DNA of 64,000 nt from Trigonopsis variabilis (Eukaryota > Ascomycota > Trigonopsidomycetes > Trigonopsidales > Trigonopsidaceae): positions 434,001 through 498,000 of the forward strand of contig PPXM03000008.1 in assembly GCA_003707065.3 (NCBI GenBank). The letters run 5' to 3'. The translations under genes and the position numbers were made by a program. How positions within the stretch are numbered: the first letter of the stretch is position 1; each line of letters begins with the position of its first letter. This document shows, one piece after another, positions 54,823-64,000 of the stretch. The notes below the pieces were generated by a model, which worked only from the letters and a program-made list of their open reading frames with translations, had not been told where the DNA came from and searched no databases.

Positions 54823-56202
54823 CTACCATCGCAAGGAGCTCATATCGTTGCGGATGCGCTGGTAGTCGAGCAGACCCTCGATCGAGCCGAGCGCGGCAAT
54901 GGCGATATCCTGGTCCCACAAGTACTTTTGGGCAAACTGCGTGACGTCGTCGACGGTGACGGCCTCGACGCGGCGCTCGACCTCCTGCGGGGTCTGGCGG
55001 CGGCCGGTGGTGATGATCTGGCGCCCAATGTCCTCGGCGATCGCGGTCGAGCCGTCGAGCGACAGCAGCAGCGACGCCTTGAGCTGCGCCTTGGCGCGCT
55101 CGACCTCGCCGGGCGAGATGGACATGGACAGCCGCTGCCACTCCTTGAGGGTGAAGTGCACGAGGTCGTCGATCTGGGTCAGGTTTTCGGTGATGAGGTA
55201 GATGCCCCACAGCCCGGTGTCGGAGTAGGACGTCGAGAAGGACATGAACGAGTTGGCCAGGTGGTGCTTGTTGACAAACGCGCTCAGACGGGAGCCCATC
55301 TGGGAGGCGTTGCCAAACGAGCGGTCCCAGTTGCCAATGACGGCCTGGGCCACCAGCGCAGCGTAGTAGTCGGGGTCTTTCCAGCTGACGCCCTTGACGG
55401 CCAGGGCGACGTGCGCGTACGGGATCGTGTCGTCGCGCATGCGCACCTCCGAGCCGATGAACTGGGGCTCGGGGCCCCGCGGCGAGCCGATCGACGACAG
55501 GTACTCGGACGACTTGAGGCTGCCAAAGTTCTTGTCGGCAAGCTCGACCAGCGCGTCGTGGTCGACGCCGCCGGCAGCCGCCAGCACCATGCGGTCGGCG
55601 GTGTAGTTTTGCTTGATGTAGTCCTCGAGGTCGTTCTTCTGGATCGACAGAATGTTGTCCTTGGGGCCCAGGATCGTGCGGCCGAGCGCCTGGCCCTGGA
55701 ACGCCACCGCGTGCAGATGGTCAAACACCACCTCCTCGTACTGCTTGGCCACCTCCTCGGCCTCGCGCAGGATGACGTCGCGCTCGCGCTCGATCGCCGT
55801 CTCGTCCAGGCGCGAGTGCTGCAGAATGTCGGCCAGGATGCCCACCGACTTGCCGAGATCGTCCTTGAACGACTTGGCGTAGTACACCGTCGACTCGCGC
55901 GAGGTGTAGGCGTTCAGGTGCGCGCCCAGGTTCTCGATCTCGAGCTCCAGCTGCTGCTGGGTGCGTGACTTGGTGCCCTTGAACGCCAGGTGCTCGAGAA
56001 AGTGCGCGGTGCCGTTGTTGGCGGCCGTCTCTGCTCGTGATCCGGCGTCGACAAACACGCCCACGGTGGCCGTCTGGGCGTACGGAGACGATTCAGTAGC
56101 CACGGTGAGGCCGTTTCCAAGAGTGGTCGTTCTAGTGACGGGATATTTGATGGACGTCGCGGCAGTCGCCAGTCCCCGCTTGACAAGCCTTGCTCGGAAC
56201 AT
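54823..56202 (-). CDS. MAS1: Mitochondrial processing peptidase subunit beta
   Basis: Catalytic subunit of MPP, which removes presequences from imported mitochondrial proteins. 459 aa, like yeast Mas1 (462). Presequence MFRARLVKRGLATAA. The inverted zinc motif HFLEH is at residues 67-71 in GTAHFLEHLAFKGT, with the downstream Glu in ERDVILREAEE, so it is the active beta subunit and not alpha or a cytochrome bc1 core protein. No intron; first ATG in frame. Confidence 0.96.
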   Translation of the reverse strand: MFRARLVKRGLATAATSIKYPVTRTTTLGNGLTVATESSPYAQTATVGVFVDAGSRAETAANNGTAHFLEHLAFKGTKSRTQQQLELEIENLGAHLNAYTSRESTVYYAKSFKDDLGKSVGILADILQHSRLDETAIERERDVILREAEEVAKQYEEVVFDHLHAVAFQGQALGRTILGPKDNILSIQKNDLEDYIKQNYTADRMVLAAAGGVDHDALVELADKNFGSLKSSEYLSSIGSPRGPEPQFIGSEVRMRDDTIPYAHVALAVKGVSWKDPDYYAALVAQAVIGNWDRSFGNASQMGSRLSAFVNKHHLANSFMSFSTSYSDTGLWGIYLITENLTQIDDLVHFTLKEWQRLSMSISPGEVERAKAQLKASLLLSLDGSTAIAEDIGRQIITTGRRQTPQEVERRVEAVTVDDVTQFAQKYLWDQDIAIAALGSIEGLLDYQRIRNDMSSLRW

Positions 56203-56666
56203 GATGGAGTAGGAAGAAAGAAAGAATGGTGATTGGTCGTTCGTTGCTATGGCGAGTAGCCAGGACGACCCACGACCCACGACCGACGACGGCAGGACGA
56301 CCCACGACGGTTGGCGTTGAGCTACAAATACTTGATTCTTGAGAACTGGACATTGAGTAGCTTGTTGGCTGCTGGCTGCTGGGATGCTGTGCTGTGGGTC
56401 TCCTCTGAGTTATAGTAAAGATGTAGTGTGTCATCTTGTCACTCTAGGTAGCCCTTACTAAATAGCAACGCCCTCTCTAGCGCCTCTCTAGCGCCCCTCT
56501 AGCGCCCTTCTAGCGCCCCTCTAGCGCCCCTCTAGCGCCCTCTAGCACCCTCTCTAGCGCCCTCTCTACGGCACGGGTGTAGCCGGCGCAACCACAGCCA
56601 ATCAGCGCCAACCAATTAGGCGTCCCCACACCTGACAACCGCCATTGCAAGCAACCTCTTACCATC
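56203..56666. other. Divergent promoter region of MAS1 and SDH4 with CTCTAGCGCCC repeats
   Basis: About 465 bases shared by two nuclear genes for mitochondrial proteins. At 56468-56572 there are about nine copies of CTCTAGCGCCC (10-11 bases). CACGACC copies near 56265-56305. No other gene seen. Confidence 0.75.
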
Positions 56667-57155
56667 ATGTCTTCGCGTGCTGCCATCAACCGGATCATTG
56701 CACGATCGTCCATCAGCAAGTCTATTGTCCCTGCTGCCCCGCTCGGGTCGCGAGCTCTGTCGCTCACCAAGACCCAGCCCCCTGGAGGCATCGTCGGCAC
56801 CGTCAACGACGCTGTGCCTACTCCCCCCACGTCACACGTCCACGGGTCCTACCACTGGACGTTTGAGCGTATCATTTCGGTGGGCATGATTCCCGCGGTG
56901 GTGCTTCCGTTGTCGGGCGCGGATATCACGCCGGTGCTGGATGCCACCATTGGGGGCCTCATCCTGGCGCACTCGCACATTGGCATCGAGTCGTGCATCA
57001 TCGACTACATTCCCAAGCGCGTCTACGGCGTCTTCCACAACCTGGCCATCCTTGCTCTGTGGACGGGCTCGGCGGTGACGGCCTACGGCATCTACAAATA
57101 CGAAACCGAAGATATCGGGCTCTCGGAAACAATCAAGAAAGCATGGAACGCCTAG
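56667..57155 (+). CDS. SDH4: Succinate dehydrogenase membrane anchor subunit (CybS)
   Basis: Anchor of complex II, binding ubiquinone (and haem in most species). 162 aa. Arg/Ser presequence of about 40 residues, then three transmembrane helices. The signature HSHIGIESCIIDYIPKR is the family motif (HSHxGxxxxxxDY). Highly similar paralogues exist in yeast (Tim18, Shh4); the preserved His and Asp-Tyr favour true Sdh4. Start at the first ATG, MSSRAAINRI. No intron. Confidence 0.93.
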   Translation: MSSRAAINRIIARSSISKSIVPAAPLGSRALSLTKTQPPGGIVGTVNDAVPTPPTSHVHGSYHWTFERIISVGMIPAVVLPLSGADITPVLDATIGGLILAHSHIGIESCIIDYIPKRVYGVFHNLAILALWTGSAVTAYGIYKYETEDIGLSETIKKAWNA

Positions 57156-57301
57156 GAGGGTGTCTATGTATATACTTATGGGTTATACAGAAAGTGACAG
57201 CGTCAGCTGCTGGGTTTAGTAACTGGCTTGACTCGTAACCTATCCACGATACCACGCCATTACCCACGACCTTATGACCAAGACTATGCAATTCCATCAT
57301 C

Positions 57302-58178
57302 TCACAGCACTCCAGAGCGGTCTTTTACCGCAGCAAGATCTTTCGCCGCTCCACTATCGTTAACCGCCCCGCTATCGTTCACCGCATCGTTCACACCATT
57401 CACACTCCCATCACTAACCCCAGCCATTTCCTCATCCTCGTCATGTCGCCGCCCTTTGTTTGCCTCCATCTCTTTGATGGCCTCGTAGACCGCAAAGTCC
57501 CGCGTCTGCATCGACAGACTGGTGTCCTGGAGACGCCCCGCCAGACTCGTCAGCGTGCGCAAAACATCATCCGTGCGCTCGCTCCACCGGTCGAGCTCTC
57601 GTTCCATCACGTCGAGGTCCCCAGGCGCAAGGTCGCGCGGATGGCTCCACGACACCAGGATGGCTCGATTCTTGGAGTCGATCTGGGCTTCCAGAACGCC
57701 CTGCTGGATACACGCAATCACAAGATCTTCTAGGCCCCGCAAATCGAGCTCCAGATGGGCCATCAGGCCGTCAAAGGCGAGATTCTAGATAAGCTTGATC
57801 CACATCTGACTTACATGATCCTAACGTTAATCGAGTCTTGCACTGGCCTACCTCGGCTGCATAGTTGAGCAGCGTCAGCTGCTTGAGCTTGAGCACCTGC
57901 TCAGCACTCAGAGCGGGCAGCTCTGACCGGCGGCCTAGCATTAGCCACAATGGAAGATGGACGATCGAACCTTGGAAATCGCCCCAGGAGCCGTAGCGAA
58001 AGATACGCGCCAGCGCAGCGTACCCAGCGTCCTGAGCCAGCAACGGCTGGACCTGCGCCAGCGCCCGGAACGAAAAGATCCGCGGCGACTCGGTGATGCT
58101 GGTGAAAAAGCTGACGGCGTCATCGAACGACTCCACCGCACGAGCCTTGCGATCAAAGAGCTCGCTTTCCTCAGTCAT
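57302..58178 (-). CDS. CSN7: COP9 signalosome subunit 7-like PCI protein
   Basis: The COP9 signalosome removes Nedd8/Rub1 from cullins. Best model: exons 58178-57852, 57820-57815 (six bases) and 57784-57302; 271 aa. Introns of 31 nt (57821-57851, GTAGGC...TTAACGTTAG) and 30 nt (57785-57814, GTAAGT...CTTATCTAG), both phase 0. The PCI-domain end of CSN7 is recognisable: SAEQVLKLKQLTLLNYAAE, microexon Asp-His, NLAFDGLMAHLELDLRGLEDLV, then GVLEAQIDSKNRAILVSW. With Asp-His included the spacing matches other CSN7 proteins as I remember them without a gap. Alternative: one 67-nt intron without the microexon, also in frame. eIF3m is a less likely alternative. S. cerevisiae has only a divergent complex. 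Confidence 0.8.
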
Positions 58179-58194
58179 ACGTGGAGGCAGCCGT

Positions 58195-58375
58195 AGCACG
58201 ATGCAGTAGCACGATGCAGTAGCACGATGCAGTAGCGCGATGCAGTAGCGCGATGCAGTAGCGGCGATAGAATAGAAAGGCACAGTAGCAACGACAGCAA
58301 GGACGACAGCAAGGACGACAGCAAGAACGACAGCAAGAACGACAGCAAGGACGACACGAGGACGACAGAATAGCA
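58195..58375 (+). repeat. Two adjacent minisatellites upstream of CSN7
   Basis: At 58195-58262 about five copies of AGCACGATGCAGT (13 bases; the last two AGCGCGATGCAGT). At 58283-58370 about seven copies of ACGACAGCAAGG/ACGACAGCAAGA (12 bases). The first array begins 17 bases from the CSN7 ATG. Confidence 0.9.
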
Positions 58376-59102
58376 GGGCAGCACAACACAAGAGCAATCA
58401 CTAGAAATACACAAATACACACTATAAGAGCCCAGAATACGCAGATTACAGCAACTGACGCCAGAGAGTCAATTCACCACATAGTTGTCACAACAGCAAC
58501 ATCAGCATCCCAGCCGCTTCCTTTCTATCCTGCTTCTCTCTAATTACGTATGTAACTCCATGCCTATCACAGCTTTACGTGCTTTTAATTTCCGAGAAGC
58601 CGAGTATACGAGTTCATTACTAATATCAGCAGTATCGCCGACACGATACAGCAGGCGGTCCATAGAAGAGCCTAGCAAGGAGAGCCTAGCAAGGAGAGCG
58701 TAGCAAGTACCTGCCTAGAAGCCGCCTAAGCTGCCTAGATGACTGCCCTCGCCCTCTCCCCCTCGCACCCTCTCACGCACCCCTCCCTCGCACCCGCTTA
58801 CGCAGCTGCGTCTCGCCCTCTCGCCAGTCAACCAACGTGACACCTCGGAATGGTCATGTGATGGCTCGCTTTCCCGATTGGGTCGTCATGCCATAGACAG
58901 CCTGCCCGAGCCTGCCAACCTTCTCAACCTTCTCTGCACCTTTCCTCTGTCTCTGCACCTCGTTGTGTTCTGCGAGCTCTGCTACAATCCGTTCACCTTC
59001 GTCGACCTTCAAGACAAGCGACGACCGTTCTTTCCGCTGTTCTTCCGCTGTTCAATATTTTCTCAAGACTGCACTGCATAAACGAGTGAACGCAAAGTGC
59101 CA
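58376..59102. other. Promoter region of CCC2
   Basis: About 730 bases. Contains AGCCTAGCAAGGAG copies (58669-58706) and a CCTCGCACCC-rich stretch near 58750-58800. No gene recognised. Confidence 0.45.
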
Positions 59103-62100
59103 ATGCCCTTGCAAGACTCTTTAGACTATCCTTCAGACTCGCTGCTGCCGGACTCGGACTTGTCGTCCTCGTCCTCTCCCTCGTCGTCCTCGCCCTCGCC
59201 CTCGCCCTCGTCCGGGCTTGTGCAATGCCGGCTCGAAATCGAGGGCATGACGTGCGGGGCGTGCTCGCTGGCGGTCGAAAATGCGCTCATGGCGCTGGCG
59301 GGCGTGGCGGCAGTCGAGGTGTCGCTGACGACCGACTCGGCAAAGGTGACTTACGATCCGCTCAAGGCTACGCCGAGCTCGCTGGTGGAAGCGTGAGTGA
59401 TTGCCAGTGGTGGTTCTAACGTCAGGGTCGAAGACAGCGGCTTTGGAGCCACGATTGATACCACGGCGCAGGCAGCTGCCGGCGAACCGCAGACAATAGT
59501 GATTAGTATCTACGGCATGACCTGTGCCAGCTGTTCCAGCGCCATCGAGACCGCGCTCAGGAGCCGCGCGGGCGTCCTTTCCGCCCTGGTCTCGCTGTCG
59601 ACGTCGATGGGCGAGGTGACGTACGACCCCAAGCTGGTTGGCCCGCGCGATATCATCGACGCCGTCGAGGACTGTGGCTTCCAGGCGCTGCTGCAGGACC
59701 AGGCCAACAACGCGAGCCAGATCGAGTCGCTCCAGCGCGGCAAGGAGATCCGCGACTGGCAGCGCGCCTTTGTGCGCTGCCTCATCTTCTCGGTGCCCGT
59801 CTTTCTCATCCACATGGTCGGCCACCGCGTGCACGCGCTGGCCGCAGTCCTCTCCTACCAGCTCGTGCCCGGGCTGCTCGTCGGCCAGCTCTGCATGCTG
59901 CTGCTGTCGCTCCCCGTCCAGTTCTCGGTCGGCCGCCGCTTCTACAAAAAGGCCTTTGCCGCGGTTCGCAACCGCGCCGCCAACATGGACGTCCTCGTCG
60001 CGCTGTCGACCAGCCTGGCCTTTTTCTACTCGGTCGTGTCGATGGCCGTGGGCGTCTGCTCGCGCGACCGGATCCACCCCGACGTGGCGTTCGAGAGCAG
60101 CGACATGGTCATTACGTTTGTGACGCTCGGCAAGATGCTCGAGAACCGCGCGCGGGGGCAGACGTCGGCGGCGCTGTCGCGTCTGCTCCAGCTGGCGCCC
60201 CAGACCGCCGAGATCTACCTCGACCCCAAGGACGAGAGCCCCAATCCGCAGCTGCGCACGGTCCCCTCCGACCTGATCCAGGTCGGCGACGTGGTCCTCC
60301 TCCGTCCCGGCGAGCGGGCGCCGGCAGACGGCGTCGTGCTCAAAGGCACCGGGTTTATCGACGAGAGCCTGCTCACCGGCGAGCCGCGCGCGGTGGAGAA
60401 AGAGCACGGCAGCGCGGTGATTGGCGGGTCGATCAACGGCACCAGCGCGCTCACGATGCGCGTGACCAAGGCCGGCAAGGACACGCAGCTGGCGCAGATC
60501 ATCCGCATGGTGCGCGACTCGCAGACGGCCAAGACCGAGATCCAGCGGTTCGCCGACGTGGCTGCGTCGTACTTTGTGCCCGCCATCGTCGCCATCGCGG
60601 CCGTCGTGCTCGTCGTGTGGGCGGCCGTGGCGGCGTTTGTGCCCCAGCTGGCCGGGCTCTTCGCCGGCAAAGGGCGCGTGATGGTGTGCCTGAACCTGTG
60701 CATCAGCGTCATCGTCGTCGCCTGCCCCTGCGCGCTGGGCCTCAGCACGCCCACCGCGGTCATGGTGGGCACGGGCGTGGGCGCCGAGCGCGGGATCCTG
60801 GTCAAGTCGGGCGGCGCCGTGCTCGAGCGGGCGGCGGCGGTGTCGGTGGTGCTGTTTGACAAGACGGGCACGCTCACGCAGGGCTCGCTGAGCGTCGGCA
60901 GGCACGCGGTGCACGAGCCGTGGCGCGACAGCAGCCTGATCTGGCGGCTCATTGTGCTGGTCGAGGTCGCCAGCGAGCACCCGGTGGGCGCGTGCATTGC
61001 CGAGTACGCGCGCCGCCGGCTGCGCCTGGGCGAGGGCGAGATCGTGGCTGGCGACGCGACCTCGACCATCGAGCCGGGCCAGGGCATCTACGGCGAGGCC
61101 ACGGTCCAGGGCGCGTCGCACACGGTGATCATCGGCAACGAGAGCATGCTGCGCTCGCACGGCGTCGCGACGATGTCTGCTGCGCCCAGCGACAGCGGCA
61201 CGATGGTGCTGGTGGCGATCGACGGCCGCTTCGCCGCGTCGTTTGAGCTGTTTGACCAGGTGCGCCCCCAGGCGCGGCCGGCGGTGCTGGCGCTGCGCGA
61301 CCTGGGCCTCACCGTGGGCATTCTGTCGGGCGACAACGAGGCTGCCGTGCACAAGGTGGCCGGGCTGGTGGGCGTGCCGCGGGCGAACGTGTGGAGCGAG
61401 TGCTACCCGGGCAAGAAGCTCGAGGTCATTGCGCGCCTGCAGGAGGCCGGCGAGGTCGTGGCCATGGTGGGCGACGGCATCAACGACTCGCCGTCGCTGG
61501 CGGCCGCCGACGTGGGCATTGCCGTGATCAACGGCACCGACGTGGCGATCGAGGCCGCCGACGTGGTGGTGATGCGCAAGGGCAACACCATGTGCATCGC
61601 GTCGATCGTCGATCTGGGCCGGGTGGTGCTGCGCCGGATAAAGTACAACCTGGCGTGGGCGACGGTGTACAACATCATCATGATTCCGTTTGCGGCCGGC
61701 GTGTTTCTGCCGTTTGGCATCAGCCTTCCGCCCATGGCGTCGGCTGCGGCCATGATGCTGTCGAGCATCAGCGTCGTGACCAGCTCGCTGCTCCTGCGCT
61801 TCTGGCGGCCCGAGTCGTGGATGGAGGACGACGGGCAGGCGGTGCGGTGGGCTGAGATGAACGAGAGCCGGATCGGCAAGAAGGAGGTGCGGGACCTGCG
61901 GGCGATCCTGCGGGGGGGCGCCAGGATTGAACGAAGAGGCGTGTGGGCGAGGATAAAAGGGCTGCTTGGGCGGCGCAAGGAGACGAATGACGAGGAGATG
62001 GCGGTGCTTGGCCACGACAGTTACGCGGACGAGGAGATGGCGGTGCTTGGCCACGACAGTTACGCGAGGCTTTTAGAGGGGGAGAGTGAGAGACGAGGGG

Positions 62101-62105
62101 AGTAA
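59103..62105 (+). CDS. CCC2: Copper-transporting P1B-type ATPase
   Basis: Golgi Cu(I) pump that loads multicopper oxidases such as Fet3. Exons 59103-59392 and 59426-62105, 989 aa. The 33-nt intron (59393-59425, GTGAGT...CTAACGTCAG, phase 2) gives LVEAVEDSGFGAT, closing the first metal domain. Two HMA domains: GMTCGAC (Cys 51, 54) and GMTCASC (Cys 130, 133). Also SEHPVG, the ion-path CPC in CPCALGLSTPTA, phosphorylation site DKTGTLT and hinge VGDGINDSPSLAAADVG. The N-terminus is Ser-rich. The C-terminal tail contains a perfect tandem repeat EEMAVLGHDSYA x2 (DNA near 61995-62068). All catalytic residues are intact. Confidence 0.97.
61996..62067 (+). repeat. 36-bp perfect tandem duplication inside CCC2
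   Basis: Two adjacent copies beginning GACGAGGAGATGGCGGTGCT and ending GACAGTTACGCG; adds twelve residues to the cytosolic tail. Confidence 0.92.
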
Positions 62106-62284
62106 TGGAGAGTGAGACAAAGAGTGATGAGTAATGAAGAGTATGGATAACGATACATGTATTCTAGTATTAAATGGCAGATGAATCAGTGTTGCACGGT
62201 AGCACTACGACGAACACTCTATCGACATTAGACAAGCACACCAGTTGTAGACGTTGCCCACAGTTGTACACCACTAGTCCATCG

Positions 62285-63801
<1,517 letters not shown>

Positions 63802-64000
63802 TTATCGAGACGTGTCGTCGTCGTCGTCGTCGTCCTCATCATCCTCATCGTCATCCTCCTCCTCATCGTCATCCTCCTCGTCATCCTCCTCCTCCTCCTC
63901 CTCCTCCTCCTCCTCTTGCGACAGGTCGCCGATCGACATCATGGGCTCGCGCCAGTAGTTGACGTCGGTAAACTTGCTTTCTTCCGCCCGCAGGTGGTGC
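63802..64000 (-). CDS. PAH1: Phosphatidate phosphatase (lipin, Pah1) C-terminal end, cut by window edge
   Basis: Only the last 65 codons are in the window; the stop is at 63802-63804. The visible protein reads FTDVNYWREPMMSIGDL, which fits the WRDPLxDI segment after the lipin HAD domain, followed by an acidic tail of about 35 Glu/Asp (ending DDDDTSR). In yeast Pah1 a C-terminal acidic tail binds the Nem1-Spo7 phosphatase. The DNA of the tail is a TCC/TCG trinucleotide run. Call depends on one short motif, so moderate. Confidence 0.6.
   Translation of the reverse strand, partial: HHLRAEESKFTDVNYWREPMMSIGDLSQEEEEEEEEEEDDEEDDDEEEDDDEDDEDDDDDDDTSR

Noticed and set aside
59133-62054. 973-residue open frame on the minus strand, antisense to CCC2
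   Set aside because: It mirrors the CCC2 frame. GC-rich third positions leave few stops on the opposite strand; its product is Arg/His/Ala-rich with no domain. CCC2 explains the region fully.

Overview
This is nuclear DNA from a fungus, most likely an early-diverging budding yeast (Saccharomycotina). The gene set is fungal throughout: cytochrome P450 reductase, mitochondrial RNA polymerase, Kei1, glycogen branching enzyme, a GID-complex subunit, Mcx1, an FLC/TRP-type protein, Pah1 and others. CTG reads as leucine (for example in the conserved CPCALGLSTPTA motif of the copper ATPase), so it is not a CUG-Ser yeast. Intron density is high for a budding yeast, and genes usually lost in Saccharomyces relatives (CTNNBL1, a canonical CSN7, a UPF0658 protein) are present. 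I cannot name the species.

Layout. Bases 1-26,000 are loosely packed: TAO3/PAG1 (cut by the left edge), NCP1, RPO41, NOP53, KEI1, GLC3, a phytanoyl-CoA-dioxygenase-like gene and a BED-finger-like gene, with long AT-richer spacers and two tRNA genes (Pro-TGG with an intron, Ala-AGC). From about 26,150 to the right edge the DNA is visibly more GC-rich and compact: MCT1, PFK26/FBP26, VID28/GID5, a PHO80-type cyclin, MCX1, ATP2, CTNNBL1, a UPF0658-like membrane protein, PSY4, an FLC-like membrane protein, RSM24, HMO1, a membrane RING E3, NGG1, MAS1, SDH4, CSN7, CCC2, LYS1 and the end of PAH1 (cut by the right edge). Almost every spacer in this right part carries its own short minisatellite.

Function. 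Genes are ordinary eukaryotic single units, not operons. Mitochondrial functions are frequent (RPO41, MCT1, MCX1, ATP2, RSM24, MAS1, SDH4), but I see no evidence that they are clustered for a reason.

Main finding. I placed 29 spliceosomal introns by matching reading frames and conserved protein segments. Twenty-six are only 30-44 nt long, with a CTAAC/CTGAC-type branch motif almost touching the 3' AG. Sixteen of the 20 introns in the right part are 30-33 nt, while none of the 9 in the left part is that short. Related oddities are a probable 6-nt microexon (CSN7), a 22-nt microexon (ATP2), a 32-nt GC-AG intron (CTNNBL1), and in-frame stops in 9 of the 10 introns whose length is a multiple of three. 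No LTR element, LINE, virus-like element or CRISPR array was recognised. All calls are from reading the sequence; no database search was possible.
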